Positions 34,401 to 43,418 of a stretch of DNA of 64,000 nt are shown here, piece by piece (the first letter of the stretch is position 1; each line of letters starts with the position of its first letter). The stretch lies in the NCBI RefSeq assembly GCF_035712445.1, contig NZ_DASTAT010000025.1:1-64000 (forward strand). Reading direction: 5' to 3'. Position numbers and translations under genes: made by a program. The stretch comes from Oligoflexus sp. Lineage in GTDB: Bacteria; Bdellovibrionota_B; Oligoflexia; Oligoflexales; Oligoflexaceae. The notes beneath the pieces were generated by a model. It ran no database searches and had not been told where the DNA came from. It saw only the letters and a list, made by a program, of their open reading frames with translations.

Positions 34401-35438
34401 ATGAACACCAGACGGCATCCTTGGGCCACCTATGGGCTGGCCATAGCCGGCAGTTATTATGCGGTCCGCGCGCTGCGCACGGCCTTTCGACTTCAGAGCC
34501 TTCGCGGCAAGATCGTGCTGATCACCGGCGGCTCCAAAGGCCTCGGCATGATTCTGGCGCGGGATTTTGCTTTGAAGGGAGCACGCGTTGCGATCTGTGC
34601 ACGCAGCGTTGATGAGCTGGAAAAAGCCCGATCCTGGATCCATAAAGAAGCAGCGGCTGCAATTCTGGCTGTTCCCTGCGATGTTTCGCAACGCGATGAA
34701 GTGGAGCGGATGATCAAGCATGTCCAGCGTGTCTATGGGCCGATTGATATCCTCATCAACAATGCGGGCACCATCGCCGTCGCGCCTTTGGAAGCAACCA
34801 CGGTCCAGGACTTTGAGAAGGCTCAGAACGTCATGTTCTGGGGAATGCTCTATCCGATCCTGGCTGTGCTGCCCACCATGCGTGAGAAAAAATCCGGACA
34901 GATCGTGAATATCACATCCATCGGATCCATGATCAGCATTCCGCATATGATTCCCTATAGCAGCGCGAAGTTCGCAGCGCTTGGACTGTCGCTTGGTCTT
35001 TGCACGGAACTGAAGCCCTCTGGGATACAGGTGACGACGATACTTCCTGGACTGATGCGCACGGGCTCTTTCATCAACGCGGAATTCAACGGGCGAAAGG
35101 AGGCTGAATACAAATGGTTCTCGATCGCCGCCTCCTTGCCTTTCCTCTCAATCTCGGCCGAACGCGCCGCCCGCAAAATCATGAATGCGGTCGTGAATAG
35201 GGACAGTCTTCGCATCCTGGGACTGCCGGCGCAGATCGCAGCGACGATCCAGGCGAACTTTCCGCGGTTGGCCGTTCAGGGTTTGAGTCTGATCAATAAG
35301 CTTTTGCCCAAAGCCGATAGCCGCATGCAGAGCTATGAGGCCCCAACCGCCGGACGGAACCTTAAGGCCAGCGAGCCGGTGTCGCTGCGAGTTCTGAAGG
35401 GCCTTGGCCATTCTGCTGTTCAAAGCTATCAAACCTGA
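34401..35438 (+). CDS. Short-chain dehydrogenase/reductase with an N-terminal hydrophobic segment
   Basis: The ATG at 34401 has an AAAGGGAGGAATC ribosome binding site; the longer frame from 34323 is rejected. Residues about 15-30 (YGLAIAGSYYAVRALR) form a possible membrane anchor. The Rossmann domain has LITGGSKGLGMILA, the NNAGTIAV motif and the catalytic YSSAK with a Ser upstream (NITSIGSM). A C-terminal extension of about 80 residues follows the core. SDRs oxidise or reduce alcohols and ketones with NAD(P). It lies between a pseudogene and a truncated GH43 gene, so the locus is decaying around it, but this gene looks intact. Confidence 0.85.
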   Translation: MNTRRHPWATYGLAIAGSYYAVRALRTAFRLQSLRGKIVLITGGSKGLGMILARDFALKGARVAICARSVDELEKARSWIHKEAAAAILAVPCDVSQRDEVERMIKHVQRVYGPIDILINNAGTIAVAPLEATTVQDFEKAQNVMFWGMLYPILAVLPTMREKKSGQIVNITSIGSMISIPHMIPYSSAKFAALGLSLGLCTELKPSGIQVTTILPGLMRTGSFINAEFNGRKEAEYKWFSIAASLPFLSISAERAARKIMNAVVNRDSLRILGLPAQIAATIQANFPRLAVQGLSLINKLLPKADSRMQSYEAPTAGRNLKASEPVSLRVLKGLGHSAVQSYQT

Positions 35439-35441
35439 TCC

Positions 35442-35471
35442 TCGACATCGCCTCAGGCTCCAGTCTAGAAT
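35442..35471 (+). promoter_or_regulatory. Putative promoter directly before the GH43 gene
   Basis: TCGACA (35442-35447), 18 bases, TAGAAT (35466-35471). It ends only 27 bases before the apparent GH43 start, leaving no room for the missing N-terminus. Confidence 0.35.
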
Positions 35472-35498
35472 AAGCCATTCAAAAAAGATCCTGTCCAG

Positions 35499-36770
35499 GT
35501 GCCGTCCTCTGATGGCGCCCGGGCACATGCTTATGGACGATGGCTGCTGCCTGTGGAGAACTTGGCGAAAAACCTGATTGATATCGGACGTGCGCCCTCG
35601 GTCAAGGTCTGGCAGGCTCCTTCGGGGACCGAACATTCGCGCCAGCTTTGGGCCGCGGAACTTCATTATCTGGATGGGCTCTGGTACATCTACTATGCGG
35701 CGTCTGATGGCAACAATGCCACGCATCGCATGTACGTTTTGGAAAGCATAGGTCAGGATCCCACCGGGCCTTACCGCTTCAAAGGCAGGATCGCAGCGGC
35801 TACCGATCGCTGGGCCATAGACGGAACTGTCCTGGAGCCAGGAGACGGCCGCCGCTATTTTGTTTGGTCGGGCTGGGACGGGGACGAGAATATCCAGCAG
35901 AACCTTTACATCGCGCCCATGCAGAATCCATGGACCCTGGGGAGTGCTGATCCCAATACCCTGCGCATGGAAGCCGAGCAGGCGAACCTTAAGAATGTGA
36001 CCACCCGACGCGCGAGCCAGGCTTCGGGAGGCGAGGCGGTGGCGCCACGGGACCAGGCGGGCAGTTTTCTTGAGTTTCATTTTGAGATGCCGCGCAGTGG
36101 AACCTATCAGCTTGATATTCGTTATGCCAGTGGCGCAGGACGCGACAGCACGCATGAAATGAGTGTCAATGGTGGACTGCAAACCTTGCGTTATCCGCCC
36201 TCGGGCTGGAACAATTTTCAGACTCTTCAGGTCTTTGTTCCGCTTGTCGCTGGATTCAATCGCATACGCTTCATCCATGGCGCAGGGGGCGCGGAGCTGG
36301 ATGTCATCGAGGTGAAAACTATCGGCAGTGACCGCGTGGTCCTTTCCATGCCCGAGGCTGAATTCGAGCGCCTTGGCGGTCCCGCTTATATTAATGAAGG
36401 GCCCCAGGTCCTTATGCGAAACGGTAAAATACACATTATTTATTCGGCAAGCGCAAGCTGGAGCGATGACTACAATCTCGCTCAGCTGAGCTTTCAGGGC
36501 GGCGACCTTTTGAATCGCAACCGCTGGGTCAAGCGAGGGTCGGTATTCGCACGCACGGCTGCTGTCTTTGCTCCGGGACATGCGTCTTTTACGAAGTCTC
36601 CCGATGGTCAGGAGATGATCTATCACGCAGCCCGGTATCAGGGAGCCGGGTGGGATCGTGATGTGCGGGCGCAGCCTTTCACCTGGGATGCCGCGGACAA
36701 TCCGGTTTTTGGTCGACCGTATTCTTTGGTCGACCAACTGCCCTGGCCGTCGGGGTCCCTTGTGCATTGA
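35499..36770 (+). CDS. GH43-like glycosidase, 5'-truncated, with a nested carbohydrate-binding module
   Basis: The first 150 residues (SRQLWAAELHYLDGLWYIYY, WAIDGTVLEPG with Asp108, WSGWDGDENIQQNLYIAPM) and the last 130 (YINEGPQVLMRNGKIHIIY with Glu300, FAPGHASFTKSPDG, RAQPFTWD) are GH43 propeller segments. Between them, residues about 155-275 (RMEAEQANLKN, GTYQLDIRYASG, GFNRIRFIHGAGGAELDVIE) look like a CBM6/CBM35-type domain inserted within the propeller. The first blade with the usual catalytic-base Asp, and the signal peptide, are missing. An in-frame TAG at 35466 blocks extension. The start (GTG 35499) is weak, so this may be a non-functional remnant. Confidence 0.72.
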   Translation: MPSSDGARAHAYGRWLLPVENLAKNLIDIGRAPSVKVWQAPSGTEHSRQLWAAELHYLDGLWYIYYAASDGNNATHRMYVLESIGQDPTGPYRFKGRIAAATDRWAIDGTVLEPGDGRRYFVWSGWDGDENIQQNLYIAPMQNPWTLGSADPNTLRMEAEQANLKNVTTRRASQASGGEAVAPRDQAGSFLEFHFEMPRSGTYQLDIRYASGAGRDSTHEMSVNGGLQTLRYPPSGWNNFQTLQVFVPLVAGFNRIRFIHGAGGAELDVIEVKTIGSDRVVLSMPEAEFERLGGPAYINEGPQVLMRNGKIHIIYSASASWSDDYNLAQLSFQGGDLLNRNRWVKRGSVFARTAAVFAPGHASFTKSPDGQEMIYHAARYQGAGWDRDVRAQPFTWDAADNPVFGRPYSLVDQLPWPSGSLVH

Positions 36771-36877
36771 AGCGGTGCATAAAAATTTGATTTCCCTTCA
36801 CAGCGGCTTTTCGTTACAACAGTGTCATGCAAGGCAGGGCATAAGTATAAGCGGATGAACATCAAGGAAGATGGGGC

Positions 36878-37180
36878 ATGGAAGATTACTACAAATTTTT
36901 TAAAGACGACATGATGGAAGAGGAACTCGTCGAAGACGAGCATGAACCTTTGACCAGCGCTTTGAAGGAAATCATAGGCGATGGCGCGGAACTGAAAAAA
37001 CTACTGCTGGCCGCGAGTGAAGACGGTTTTGCCGCGCATCGCGACGAAGGTTATGAAGAGGAGGACGACGGAGAGGATTTTGAAGTGACCGAATATCCGA
37101 CTTACAGCCTGATCGGCTGTGACCTCTCCACTTCGGATGTTTACAAGATTCAGGATCCTGATTCCAACCGCAGGCCTTGA
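36878..37180 (+). CDS. Small acidic protein of unknown function (100 aa)
   Basis: ATG 36878 is preceded by AAGGAAGATGGGGC. The product is strongly acidic: MMEEELVEDEHEP near the start and GYEEEDDGEDFEV in the second half, with a helical, leucine-rich middle (LTSALKEIIGDGAELKKLLL). There is one cysteine (LIGCDLS) and no signal peptide or membrane segment. The charge suggests binding to a basic partner or metal, but no family is recognised. It is convergent with the cysteine-rich gene; a short stem (GCCTTG/CAAGGC) covers both stops. Confidence 0.62.
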   Translation: MEDYYKFFKDDMMEEELVEDEHEPLTSALKEIIGDGAELKKLLLAASEDGFAAHRDEGYEEEDDGEDFEVTEYPTYSLIGCDLSTSDVYKIQDPDSNRRP

Positions 37181-37182
37181 TT

Positions 37183-38343
37183 TCAAGGCGAGGGACGCAG
37201 GACTTTGCGATGCATCATTTCCCGGAGAAAGTCCTGCGCCTCCGAATCCTGCGCTTTGAGAGGCGCAGGATTTTGAAAGCCTTCCAGGAGTGCTTTCTGC
37301 TGGGAACCCAAAGCCAGGCGGAAATAAAGCGAACGCTCCGGGTTTTGAAAACGGTATTCCAAGACGAAGGCTTCCCCGCTGGGAACAAAACTCACATTGG
37401 GGCTCAGGCTGAACAGCCCCTCTGGGTCAGCCCACAGCGCATCATGAGCCGTGAGGCAGTCCTCCCAAAGCGCCGCGAGATCAAGAACCTCTTCCCACTC
37501 CGCGTCGTCCTCTTCGACGATATCTTTTTGCTCCTCGGGAACGGCGCGCATAAGGGCCTGATCAAAAAGGTGAGGCTCTTTTATGTTTTCCTGCTGCGCA
37601 ATCGACCAGAGCTGATCCTGATGCCGGTGAATCACCGCCGCGCAGGCCAGGAGTATGTCTTTCTCATGACCCCAGCCTTGGCCCCAGATCTTTTTTAAAG
37701 CCTCGGGATGCCAGCCTTGGGAAGTGGAAGCCCGCGAAATCTCCAATGCGAGTTCGTCGAGCGCACGCAGCGAAGCATCCAGATCAAAGCCCACCTGCCG
37801 GAGGGCCCATTGCGCCAGCCGCATTTCCAGCTGCGTACCCAGCGTTTGAATCTGGCTCCAGAACAGCTCGCCCGCGTGGCCGTGGTCCTTTTTGCAGAAA
37901 TACGTGGAGCACACGGAATTCCTGAAGGCATGCACACGGCAGTAGCCGCTTGCCGGATCCAGCATGGGGCAGAGCACCTTCTGACTCTTGCCGAAAACAT
38001 CGTGATATTCGTCATCGACGAAATCAAGCCATTGCCGCGGCGAGCTGTGCATGCCCTCCGGCAGGACCATCCCGCGCTGCAGAAGGTCATCGACCGCGCG
38101 TTCCCCGTCCGCTGTTCGGCAGGCAAGTCCGAGCAGAAAATTGCTGATCCTGGGATGATAGGTGCAGCAGCGATAGTCTGGACGCCAATCATCATGGCAG
38201 GATTTCGGGCAGTTCATGCAGCTGGCCTGTCTTTCATCTGGAAAGCGCAGTGCAGAGAGCTTGCCTGGCATCATGGCCCGCCAAATCCCAGGAAAGGTTT
38301 GGCGTCCGAGATAGAGCGGCTGCAGCAAAGGATCATCCTTCAT
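37183..38343 (-). CDS. Cysteine-rich YkgJ-like protein (386 aa)
   Basis: The N-terminal 160 residues hold many cysteines: [55 protein letters not shown]. The CCTYHP and [16 protein letters not shown] pattern resembles the YkgJ family, thought to bind zinc or an iron-sulfur cluster. The C-terminal half is helical and acidic ([17 protein letters not shown]). Its start overlaps the VF530 gene by 11 bases, so the two are cotranscribed and probably translationally coupled. Function unknown; no signal peptide, so cytoplasmic. Confidence 0.68.
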   Translation of the reverse strand: MKDDPLLQPLYLGRQTFPGIWRAMMPGKLSALRFPDERQASCMNCPKSCHDDWRPDYRCCTYHPRISNFLLGLACRTADGERAVDDLLQRGMVLPEGMHSSPRQWLDFVDDEYHDVFGKSQKVLCPMLDPASGYCRVHAFRNSVCSTYFCKKDHGHAGELFWSQIQTLGTQLEMRLAQWALRQVGFDLDASLRALDELALEISRASTSQGWHPEALKKIWGQGWGHEKDILLACAAVIHRHQDQLWSIAQQENIKEPHLFDQALMRAVPEEQKDIVEEDDAEWEEVLDLAALWEDCLTAHDALWADPEGLFSLSPNVSFVPSGEAFVLEYRFQNPERSLYFRLALGSQQKALLEGFQNPAPLKAQDSEAQDFLREMMHRKVLRPSP

Positions 38344-38587
38344 AGGAACTCTTCGTTTTCCATTCGCGATAAAGATTTTCGACCTTGCTGCGCGCCCAGG
38401 GTGTTCGGCGCAGAAAAGTCAGACTGGATTTCACGCTCGGGTTGACTTGAAAGCAGCGGATGGGAACCTGCTGGCCGAGGTATTCCCAGCCATACTGCGT
38501 GACTAACTCAGTCAGAAGGGCTTCAAGAGTGACGCCTTCCAGGGGATCCTTTGATCTTGGCTTATCCAAACGATGGTCCTTGCTCAT
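38333..38587 (-). CDS. VF530-family DNA-binding-type protein (84 aa)
   Basis: The sequence [38 protein letters not shown] and [12 protein letters not shown] matches the small conserved VF530 (DUF2132) family, known from a Vibrio fischeri structure and suspected to bind nucleic acid. The length is normal for the family. It is first in a two-gene operon with the cysteine-rich protein (11-base overlap). No strong ribosome binding site precedes the ATG. Confidence 0.85.
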   Translation of the reverse strand: MSKDHRLDKPRSKDPLEGVTLEALLTELVTQYGWEYLGQQVPIRCFQVNPSVKSSLTFLRRTPWARSKVENLYREWKTKSSYEG

Positions 38588-38678
38588 AGCAAAACAGTTA
38601 GGGAAAAGACCCCCCCTCTATATATGCAACGAAGCGCTTTTTGACTAGCGAAGACTTTTTGACGGCAAAGACGCAGGT

Positions 38679-39254
38679 TTATTCAAGAACGCCGGCATGG
38701 ATTGCAAGGCCCACATCCATGGTCATGGGAAAATCGCCGGAGCGTTTTGAACGAAGGAAAGCCAGGGAACATTCGATGACGCGCTCACACACGGGTTCAG
38801 AAAAAAGCCGGGTCGGCAGCGTGGAGCTCCAATCCAAAAGTCCCCAGTCCATGGGATCCAGGAATTGGGCGATGATCGACGCCTTTTTCACTTCACCGCG
38901 TTCCATCTGGGGATGGGCCGTGTGCCCCAGTCGTGTAATGCGACGCAGGGCCTGAATTTTTCCATAGTCGGTGCTTTCATGGAAAAAGTCGAAGAAGACT
39001 TCCGCAATGCTCTCGGGTGTGTCGAGCTGCAGAAAATCCCCTCGTTTGCCGAAGTATGTGCTTTTCCACTTCTGCACATCGATCAGAAAAAGAATGGACA
39101 GCGTGGCATTTTTTTCGATATAGGAATCACGACTGAGGCTGCCGGGCACGAGACGTTGTCCCATTTCCATCAGCTCAGCGCTGAGTCTTTCGAGATTCGG
39201 ATTCGATACGGCTTCGCGAAACTCAAGATGGCACGATTCAAAACCTGCATTCAT
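38679..39254 (-). CDS. Hypothetical protein (191 aa)
   Basis: An open frame with typical codon use and an amphipathic helical character. It contains NATLSILFLIDVQKWKSTYF, GDFLQLDTPESIAEVFFDFF and WGLLDWSSTLPTRLFSEPVC. No signal peptide, membrane segment or known motif is seen. The region before the ATG (GGGGCCCAAGAAC) is a weak ribosome binding site. It is separated by 91 bases from the VF530 gene on the same strand. I do not recognise it. Confidence 0.55.
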   Translation of the reverse strand: MNAGFESCHLEFREAVSNPNLERLSAELMEMGQRLVPGSLSRDSYIEKNATLSILFLIDVQKWKSTYFGKRGDFLQLDTPESIAEVFFDFFHESTDYGKIQALRRITRLGHTAHPQMERGEVKKASIIAQFLDPMDWGLLDWSSTLPTRLFSEPVCERVIECSLAFLRSKRSGDFPMTMDVGLAIHAGVLE

Positions 39255-39517
39255 GTTCTTGGGCCCCGTCTGCTTAGTGAGCTATAGATTAACAGTTATA
39301 CAAGCTCCGGCCGGCCGGTACGAAGTTCTATTTGAAAATTGCTGCAAATATGGCGAATGCAAAATCGTTCACGCTGACCATTGCGTGCAGTTTGCTCATC
39401 TTAAGAGCCCATAATAATTCGCCAAAACCTGGACTGAGAGGAAACGCGACGACAGGATCGAGGGTGGTGGCGCGCAGGAAATTTTGCGATTTCAAAATGC
39501 CTCTTCATGCATGTTTA

Positions 39518-42208
39518 TCAGGCAATCTTCTCGATGCGCGTCTGTATGCTTTGCAGGGCATCGGGGTTGGGAAGCACGATTTCAATCCGCAGGCCTTGGC
39601 CGCTGCGGCTCGTGATATGTATCGAGCCCTTCATGGCTTTGACGGCGTCGGCAAGAGCCGACATTCCGACTCCACGCCCTGAAATGGTCGTAATTTCGTC
39701 TGCCGTGGAAAAACCAGGCATGAAGATAAGTTGAGACAGTTCGGATTCGTTTGCCTTGGCAGCATCCGCAGAAGTAAGCAGATCATTTTTCAAGGCTTTG
39801 TCACGGATGCGATCATAGTCCAGGCCGCGGCCGTCGTCCTCGCATACGATGCGGAATTGTTCTTTATCCAAGGTGAAAATAATCTGCAAATGCCCCACTT
39901 TATCCTTGTCGCCGCGATCTTCGGGCAGTTCAATGCCGTGATCCACTGCATTGCGGACGAGGTGAATCAAATTCCGCAGGACTGGTGCGTAGGATTCATC
40001 AATGCGAATATGCTGACCTTCGATAGTGCACTGCAGCTCCTTGCCGAGCTTGCGCGCGATATAGGACGCGGTCATAGGCAGGGGGCCTGTATAGCTGCGA
40101 ATCGGCTTCTGATGAGACCGCTGGTAGAGTTTGATCAGATCGGAATGCTGCGGATCCGGAACGTTACGATTGATGTACTGAATGATTTCCCTATAGTCAT
40201 CGGGATGCATTTCCAGGACATCGGTTTCCAAGCTATCGACGCGCAGGATTTTATCGTTTTCACTGAGGAACTCATCCATCATCTCGGAAAGTCCCTGAAG
40301 CTCATCGGCCTCCACCTTGGACTTGCTTTCCAGTTCGTGAATGCGATCCGCCAGGGCTGTGATCCCGAATGTCCCGAGATTACCTTTGAGTGTATGCAGG
40401 AAGATGCGAACCGGACCCTGCTCACCCGACTCGATGGCTGCGACCGCGACCGCGACCGCAAGGCTTTCGCGGAAGTCCTTCAGGAAGACTTTGAAGGCCT
40501 CGCGTTCCTGGATGATCGACAAGAGGGTCTCATTATATTGAACCCTTTTCTCGGCTTCCTGCAGGCTGCTGACGTCATGAATGGTGAAAAGAATCGCTTT
40601 GATGCGGCCATTGTCCTTGTGCCGAAGCTCAGCTCCGGACACACCCAGGGTCAGACCATTGATACGAACCCGCGGCGGAATTTGCGAGAGACTCACTGCT
40701 GCCGGGAGTTGATCTTCAAAAACCTGGGCGACAGCCTGCTTGAAACAGACGCGGGTCTGATCATCGGTCACCAGGACTTCACTCAGAAGCTGGCCAGCGT
40801 GCAGTTTCACCCCGAGAAGATGATGACAGGATACAGTAAAGCCCGGCAGAAGACGGCCGGAGCGATCAATCAGCAAAAATCCAGAACTCACGTTGGCGAG
40901 GATGGTATTGATCTGCTCGGTGCGTTCCTCGACCTTCTGTTCCAGCGCTTCATTCAATGCTCGTTCTTTCCGTTCGGCCTCTTCCGCCTGATCAAAGGCT
41001 CGATTGAAACGACGGGAGAGGAGGACGGCCTGCGAGAAGGTCAGCAGAAAACTTCCGACATGCGAAAGGGGAACGGTATCTATCAGCTGCTGCGTTTTCA
41101 GAATATCATTGGTCGCGGTCAGGAAAAAGGCACCGAATCCTGCCAGGAAGACCCGAGCCCCCTCGCGCTTTCGCTTTATGGCAAAACCGATAGCCACGAT
41201 CTGGCTCAAGCCCGCGATCAGGATCAGAACCTGATAGAAAAGCAAAAAGTGCGGATAGACCTTGGCCGGCGTGATGACGATCAGCCCAAGCCAAATCAGG
41301 GTGAGGATCGCGCTCGGGATGTTCAGCTTTCTCAAAAATTCCTGGGGGAAGAGTTCGCGGATCAAATAGATCAGGGATACAAAGCCAAGGGCGATACCGG
41401 AATATTCAATTTTGATCTGCAGCTCAAGCGGAGTTTCAGGAAAACTGAAAGTCAGGAGTTCCGCATTGCCGGCAGACAGGGAGCGGAAGCCGAGCGAAAA
41501 GGCAAAAAGACCAAAATAGAAGGTGCTCATGCTGCTGGGCCGGAGCCACCAAAGATAGAAATGATAGAAGGCCATGATCAGCATGGCGCCAAAGGTAATG
41601 CTGTCGAGCACCACATCCAGGATATAATCCTTCAGGATCGAAACCTTCGGACCGATGATGACGCCCCCGTTACCCCCGTGATCTATGGTGGAAAAATTGG
41701 ACTGCTGGATGGTGATGGTATTGACGCCCGGCTTTGGAAGAAAGGTGTGAAAGATAAGCCGCTGGCGCGCCTTGGTTTCTTTCCCATCGCGGGATAATTC
41801 GCCGATGCGCGCGATCTCTTCATCGTTCACCCAAACGCGAATAGCGGAACGCAGCTCAGGAAAACGGAGGGTATAGATCTGCTCAGGATGAGCCGTGAAT
41901 CTGAGGTGATAGGTGGCAAAGCCTTCTGAGCCTTCGACCACACCTGGAATACCCAGTTTCGACCAGCTGGTGTCGGGCGCAACATAAGCCGAGACTCTGC
42001 CCTTCGCGGCGCGGAGGTCATCCGGGGTCAGATACTGCTGCCAGTAAAATTCCCATTCCCCGCCAAGCTTCAGTGAATCGCGATGCTCCCAGGTTTCTGT
42101 GGTCAGATCACAAAAACCTTTCTGCGCGCAGGCGCTGCCCTGGGGCGCACCCAGGGCGAAACCCAGAACGGCCAGGAGGAGGATACGAATGTGGGGCCAC
42201 ACCATCAT
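39518..42208 (-). CDS. Second 7TM-DISM sensor kinase with Hpt and CheA-type ATPase
   Basis: An 896-residue paralogue of the kinase at 27311. It has a signal peptide, an extracellular jelly-roll sensor (LGGEWEFYWQQYLTPDDL, FATYHLRF, IRVWVNDEEIARIG) and seven membrane helices (about residues 180-390). A coiled coil and a PAS-like region (about 430-550) follow, then an Hpt-like domain with His605 (IFLHTLKGNLG), a CheA-like ATPase (NAVDHGIELPEDRG, DDGRGLD, SGRGVGMSAL) and a GQGLRIEIVLP end. No receiver or CheW domain is present, so its response regulator lies elsewhere. The long open frame on the opposite strand is a shadow. Confidence 0.87.
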   Translation of the reverse strand: MMVWPHIRILLLAVLGFALGAPQGSACAQKGFCDLTTETWEHRDSLKLGGEWEFYWQQYLTPDDLRAAKGRVSAYVAPDTSWSKLGIPGVVEGSEGFATYHLRFTAHPEQIYTLRFPELRSAIRVWVNDEEIARIGELSRDGKETKARQRLIFHTFLPKPGVNTITIQQSNFSTIDHGGNGGVIIGPKVSILKDYILDVVLDSITFGAMLIMAFYHFYLWWLRPSSMSTFYFGLFAFSLGFRSLSAGNAELLTFSFPETPLELQIKIEYSGIALGFVSLIYLIRELFPQEFLRKLNIPSAILTLIWLGLIVITPAKVYPHFLLFYQVLILIAGLSQIVAIGFAIKRKREGARVFLAGFGAFFLTATNDILKTQQLIDTVPLSHVGSFLLTFSQAVLLSRRFNRAFDQAEEAERKERALNEALEQKVEERTEQINTILANVSSGFLLIDRSGRLLPGFTVSCHHLLGVKLHAGQLLSEVLVTDDQTRVCFKQAVAQVFEDQLPAAVSLSQIPPRVRINGLTLGVSGAELRHKDNGRIKAILFTIHDVSSLQEAEKRVQYNETLLSIIQEREAFKVFLKDFRESLAVAVAVAAIESGEQGPVRIFLHTLKGNLGTFGITALADRIHELESKSKVEADELQGLSEMMDEFLSENDKILRVDSLETDVLEMHPDDYREIIQYINRNVPDPQHSDLIKLYQRSHQKPIRSYTGPLPMTASYIARKLGKELQCTIEGQHIRIDESYAPVLRNLIHLVRNAVDHGIELPEDRGDKDKVGHLQIIFTLDKEQFRIVCEDDGRGLDYDRIRDKALKNDLLTSADAAKANESELSQLIFMPGFSTADEITTISGRGVGMSALADAVKAMKGSIHITSRSGQGLRIEIVLPNPDALQSIQTRIEKIA
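40440..40459 (-). repeat. Hexanucleotide repeat (GCGACC) x3 inside the second kinase
   Basis: Three perfect copies plus two bases, encoding alternating Ala-Val shortly before the Hpt histidine. In-frame variation is possible. Confidence 0.92.
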
Positions 42209-42415
42209 CAGCTTCAGCCTCTATGAATCTGATCAGTTCTTCGGTTCGCCTCCAGAATTTATGTAGTTTCGAGGTTCGCTGAGTTTTGTCTTTCGATAAA
42301 AAACCCGCATTTTTATGCCGGGAGTCCTGGTCTTCGGAGGGTCTAACAAAACGAACTTTCCACGCGAATTGGACTGCGCTATCCTCCCCCCTTTCACAGT
42401 CCTGGAGTCGTCCGA

Positions 42416-43306
42416 ATGAATGCTCAGTCCTATCGCGTTGATCAGCTGCCCCTCCCGTTTCCCTTCTATTTGAAAGCCGTCCTGGGTCGCCGGCAGTATA
42501 AGGAAGGCCAGAGCCTGCCGGCGACGCGCATCGAATGGTCGAACTTTGAATTTTCGGCAAGCGCTGTCGCGGCCTATGCGAAAATCTGCGCCTGGCCATG
42601 GTCAGGACGGGAGCTGCCGCTTCTTTTCCCGCACTCCTATTTCGGTCCTTTGCATCTGAAGATGCTCACCGACGAAAATTTTCCGCTCAGGGTTTTAGGA
42701 GGCGTTCATCTGCGCAATCATGTGATTCAGCGAAGGCCTCTACTTTTACGGCAGCGTTATGATGCGGCGCTTTTTTTCACAGAATCCCGGCGACGTCCCC
42801 AGGGTCTGGAAGTTGATTTTAAGACGGAGATCACGCAGGGTCCTGCTCTCGTCTGGGAAAGCAGCACGACTTTTCTTTTCCGTCGCAAGTTCAAAAGCGA
42901 GGATGCCGAACATTCCCGGGCCAGCCTTCTGCAGCATCTTCCCGATCCGCAGGACAAGGCTTCATTTCCAGTCCCTGCTCTGAGCGGCAAACAGTTCGGC
43001 TGGATCACCAAGGATATCAATCCCATTCATATGTCGCGCTACCTCGCCAAGGCCTTTGGTTTTGAGCGGGATCTCTGCCACGGTATGTGGGCCTTGAGTC
43101 GAAGCCTTCCTTTAGTGGACGGTGTCGATTGGCAAATGCCCCTACGGAATGATGTCAGTTTCAAAGGTCCGCTTTACATGGAACGTGACATCACCGTCAG
43201 AGTCAGTCGCAGTCAGCCGGAGCTGTTTGAGCTTCATAGTGCGGGTAACGAAAGACCCTGTGTCCTGGGTTCTTTCAAAAACGTGAAGGAAGATGAAAAA
43301 TTGTGA
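42416..43306 (+). CDS. MaoC-like hot-dog dehydratase family protein
   Basis: A 296-residue protein whose C-terminal third carries the MaoC hydratase signature: TKDINPIHMSRYLAKAFGF then LCHGMWALSRSLP, with the catalytic Asp and His. The N-terminal half looks like a second, degenerate hot-dog domain, as in double hot-dog enoyl-CoA hydratases. The likely role is hydration or dehydration of an acyl-CoA or acyl-ACP chain in lipid metabolism. A possible promoter TTTCCA-17-TATCCT lies just upstream. The gene stands alone. Confidence 0.8.
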   Translation: MNAQSYRVDQLPLPFPFYLKAVLGRRQYKEGQSLPATRIEWSNFEFSASAVAAYAKICAWPWSGRELPLLFPHSYFGPLHLKMLTDENFPLRVLGGVHLRNHVIQRRPLLLRQRYDAALFFTESRRRPQGLEVDFKTEITQGPALVWESSTTFLFRRKFKSEDAEHSRASLLQHLPDPQDKASFPVPALSGKQFGWITKDINPIHMSRYLAKAFGFERDLCHGMWALSRSLPLVDGVDWQMPLRNDVSFKGPLYMERDITVRVSRSQPELFELHSAGNERPCVLGSFKNVKEDEKL

Positions 43307-43418
43307 AGTGGAATGGGCAAAAATAACGACATGTTTTCCATAGCCCTTTGTTCGGATCTCCTTCATAATCGCTCCCATTCAACGGAATAAATTCCTTATA
43401 TTTCGCAGGAGCAGGACC

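Noticed and set aside
35148..36767. 539-codon minus-strand frame over the SDR end and GH43
   Set aside because: Antisense to clear GH43 and SDR motifs; no family features.
39332..39682. Plus-strand frame with a signal-like start (ATG 39350)
   Set aside because: Its second half is antisense to the end of the second kinase and no ribosome binding site is present.
39731..41797. Long open frame (688 codons) on the plus strand
   Set aside because: It lies wholly opposite the second 7TM-DISM kinase, whose domains are unmistakable, and it shows no motif of its own.
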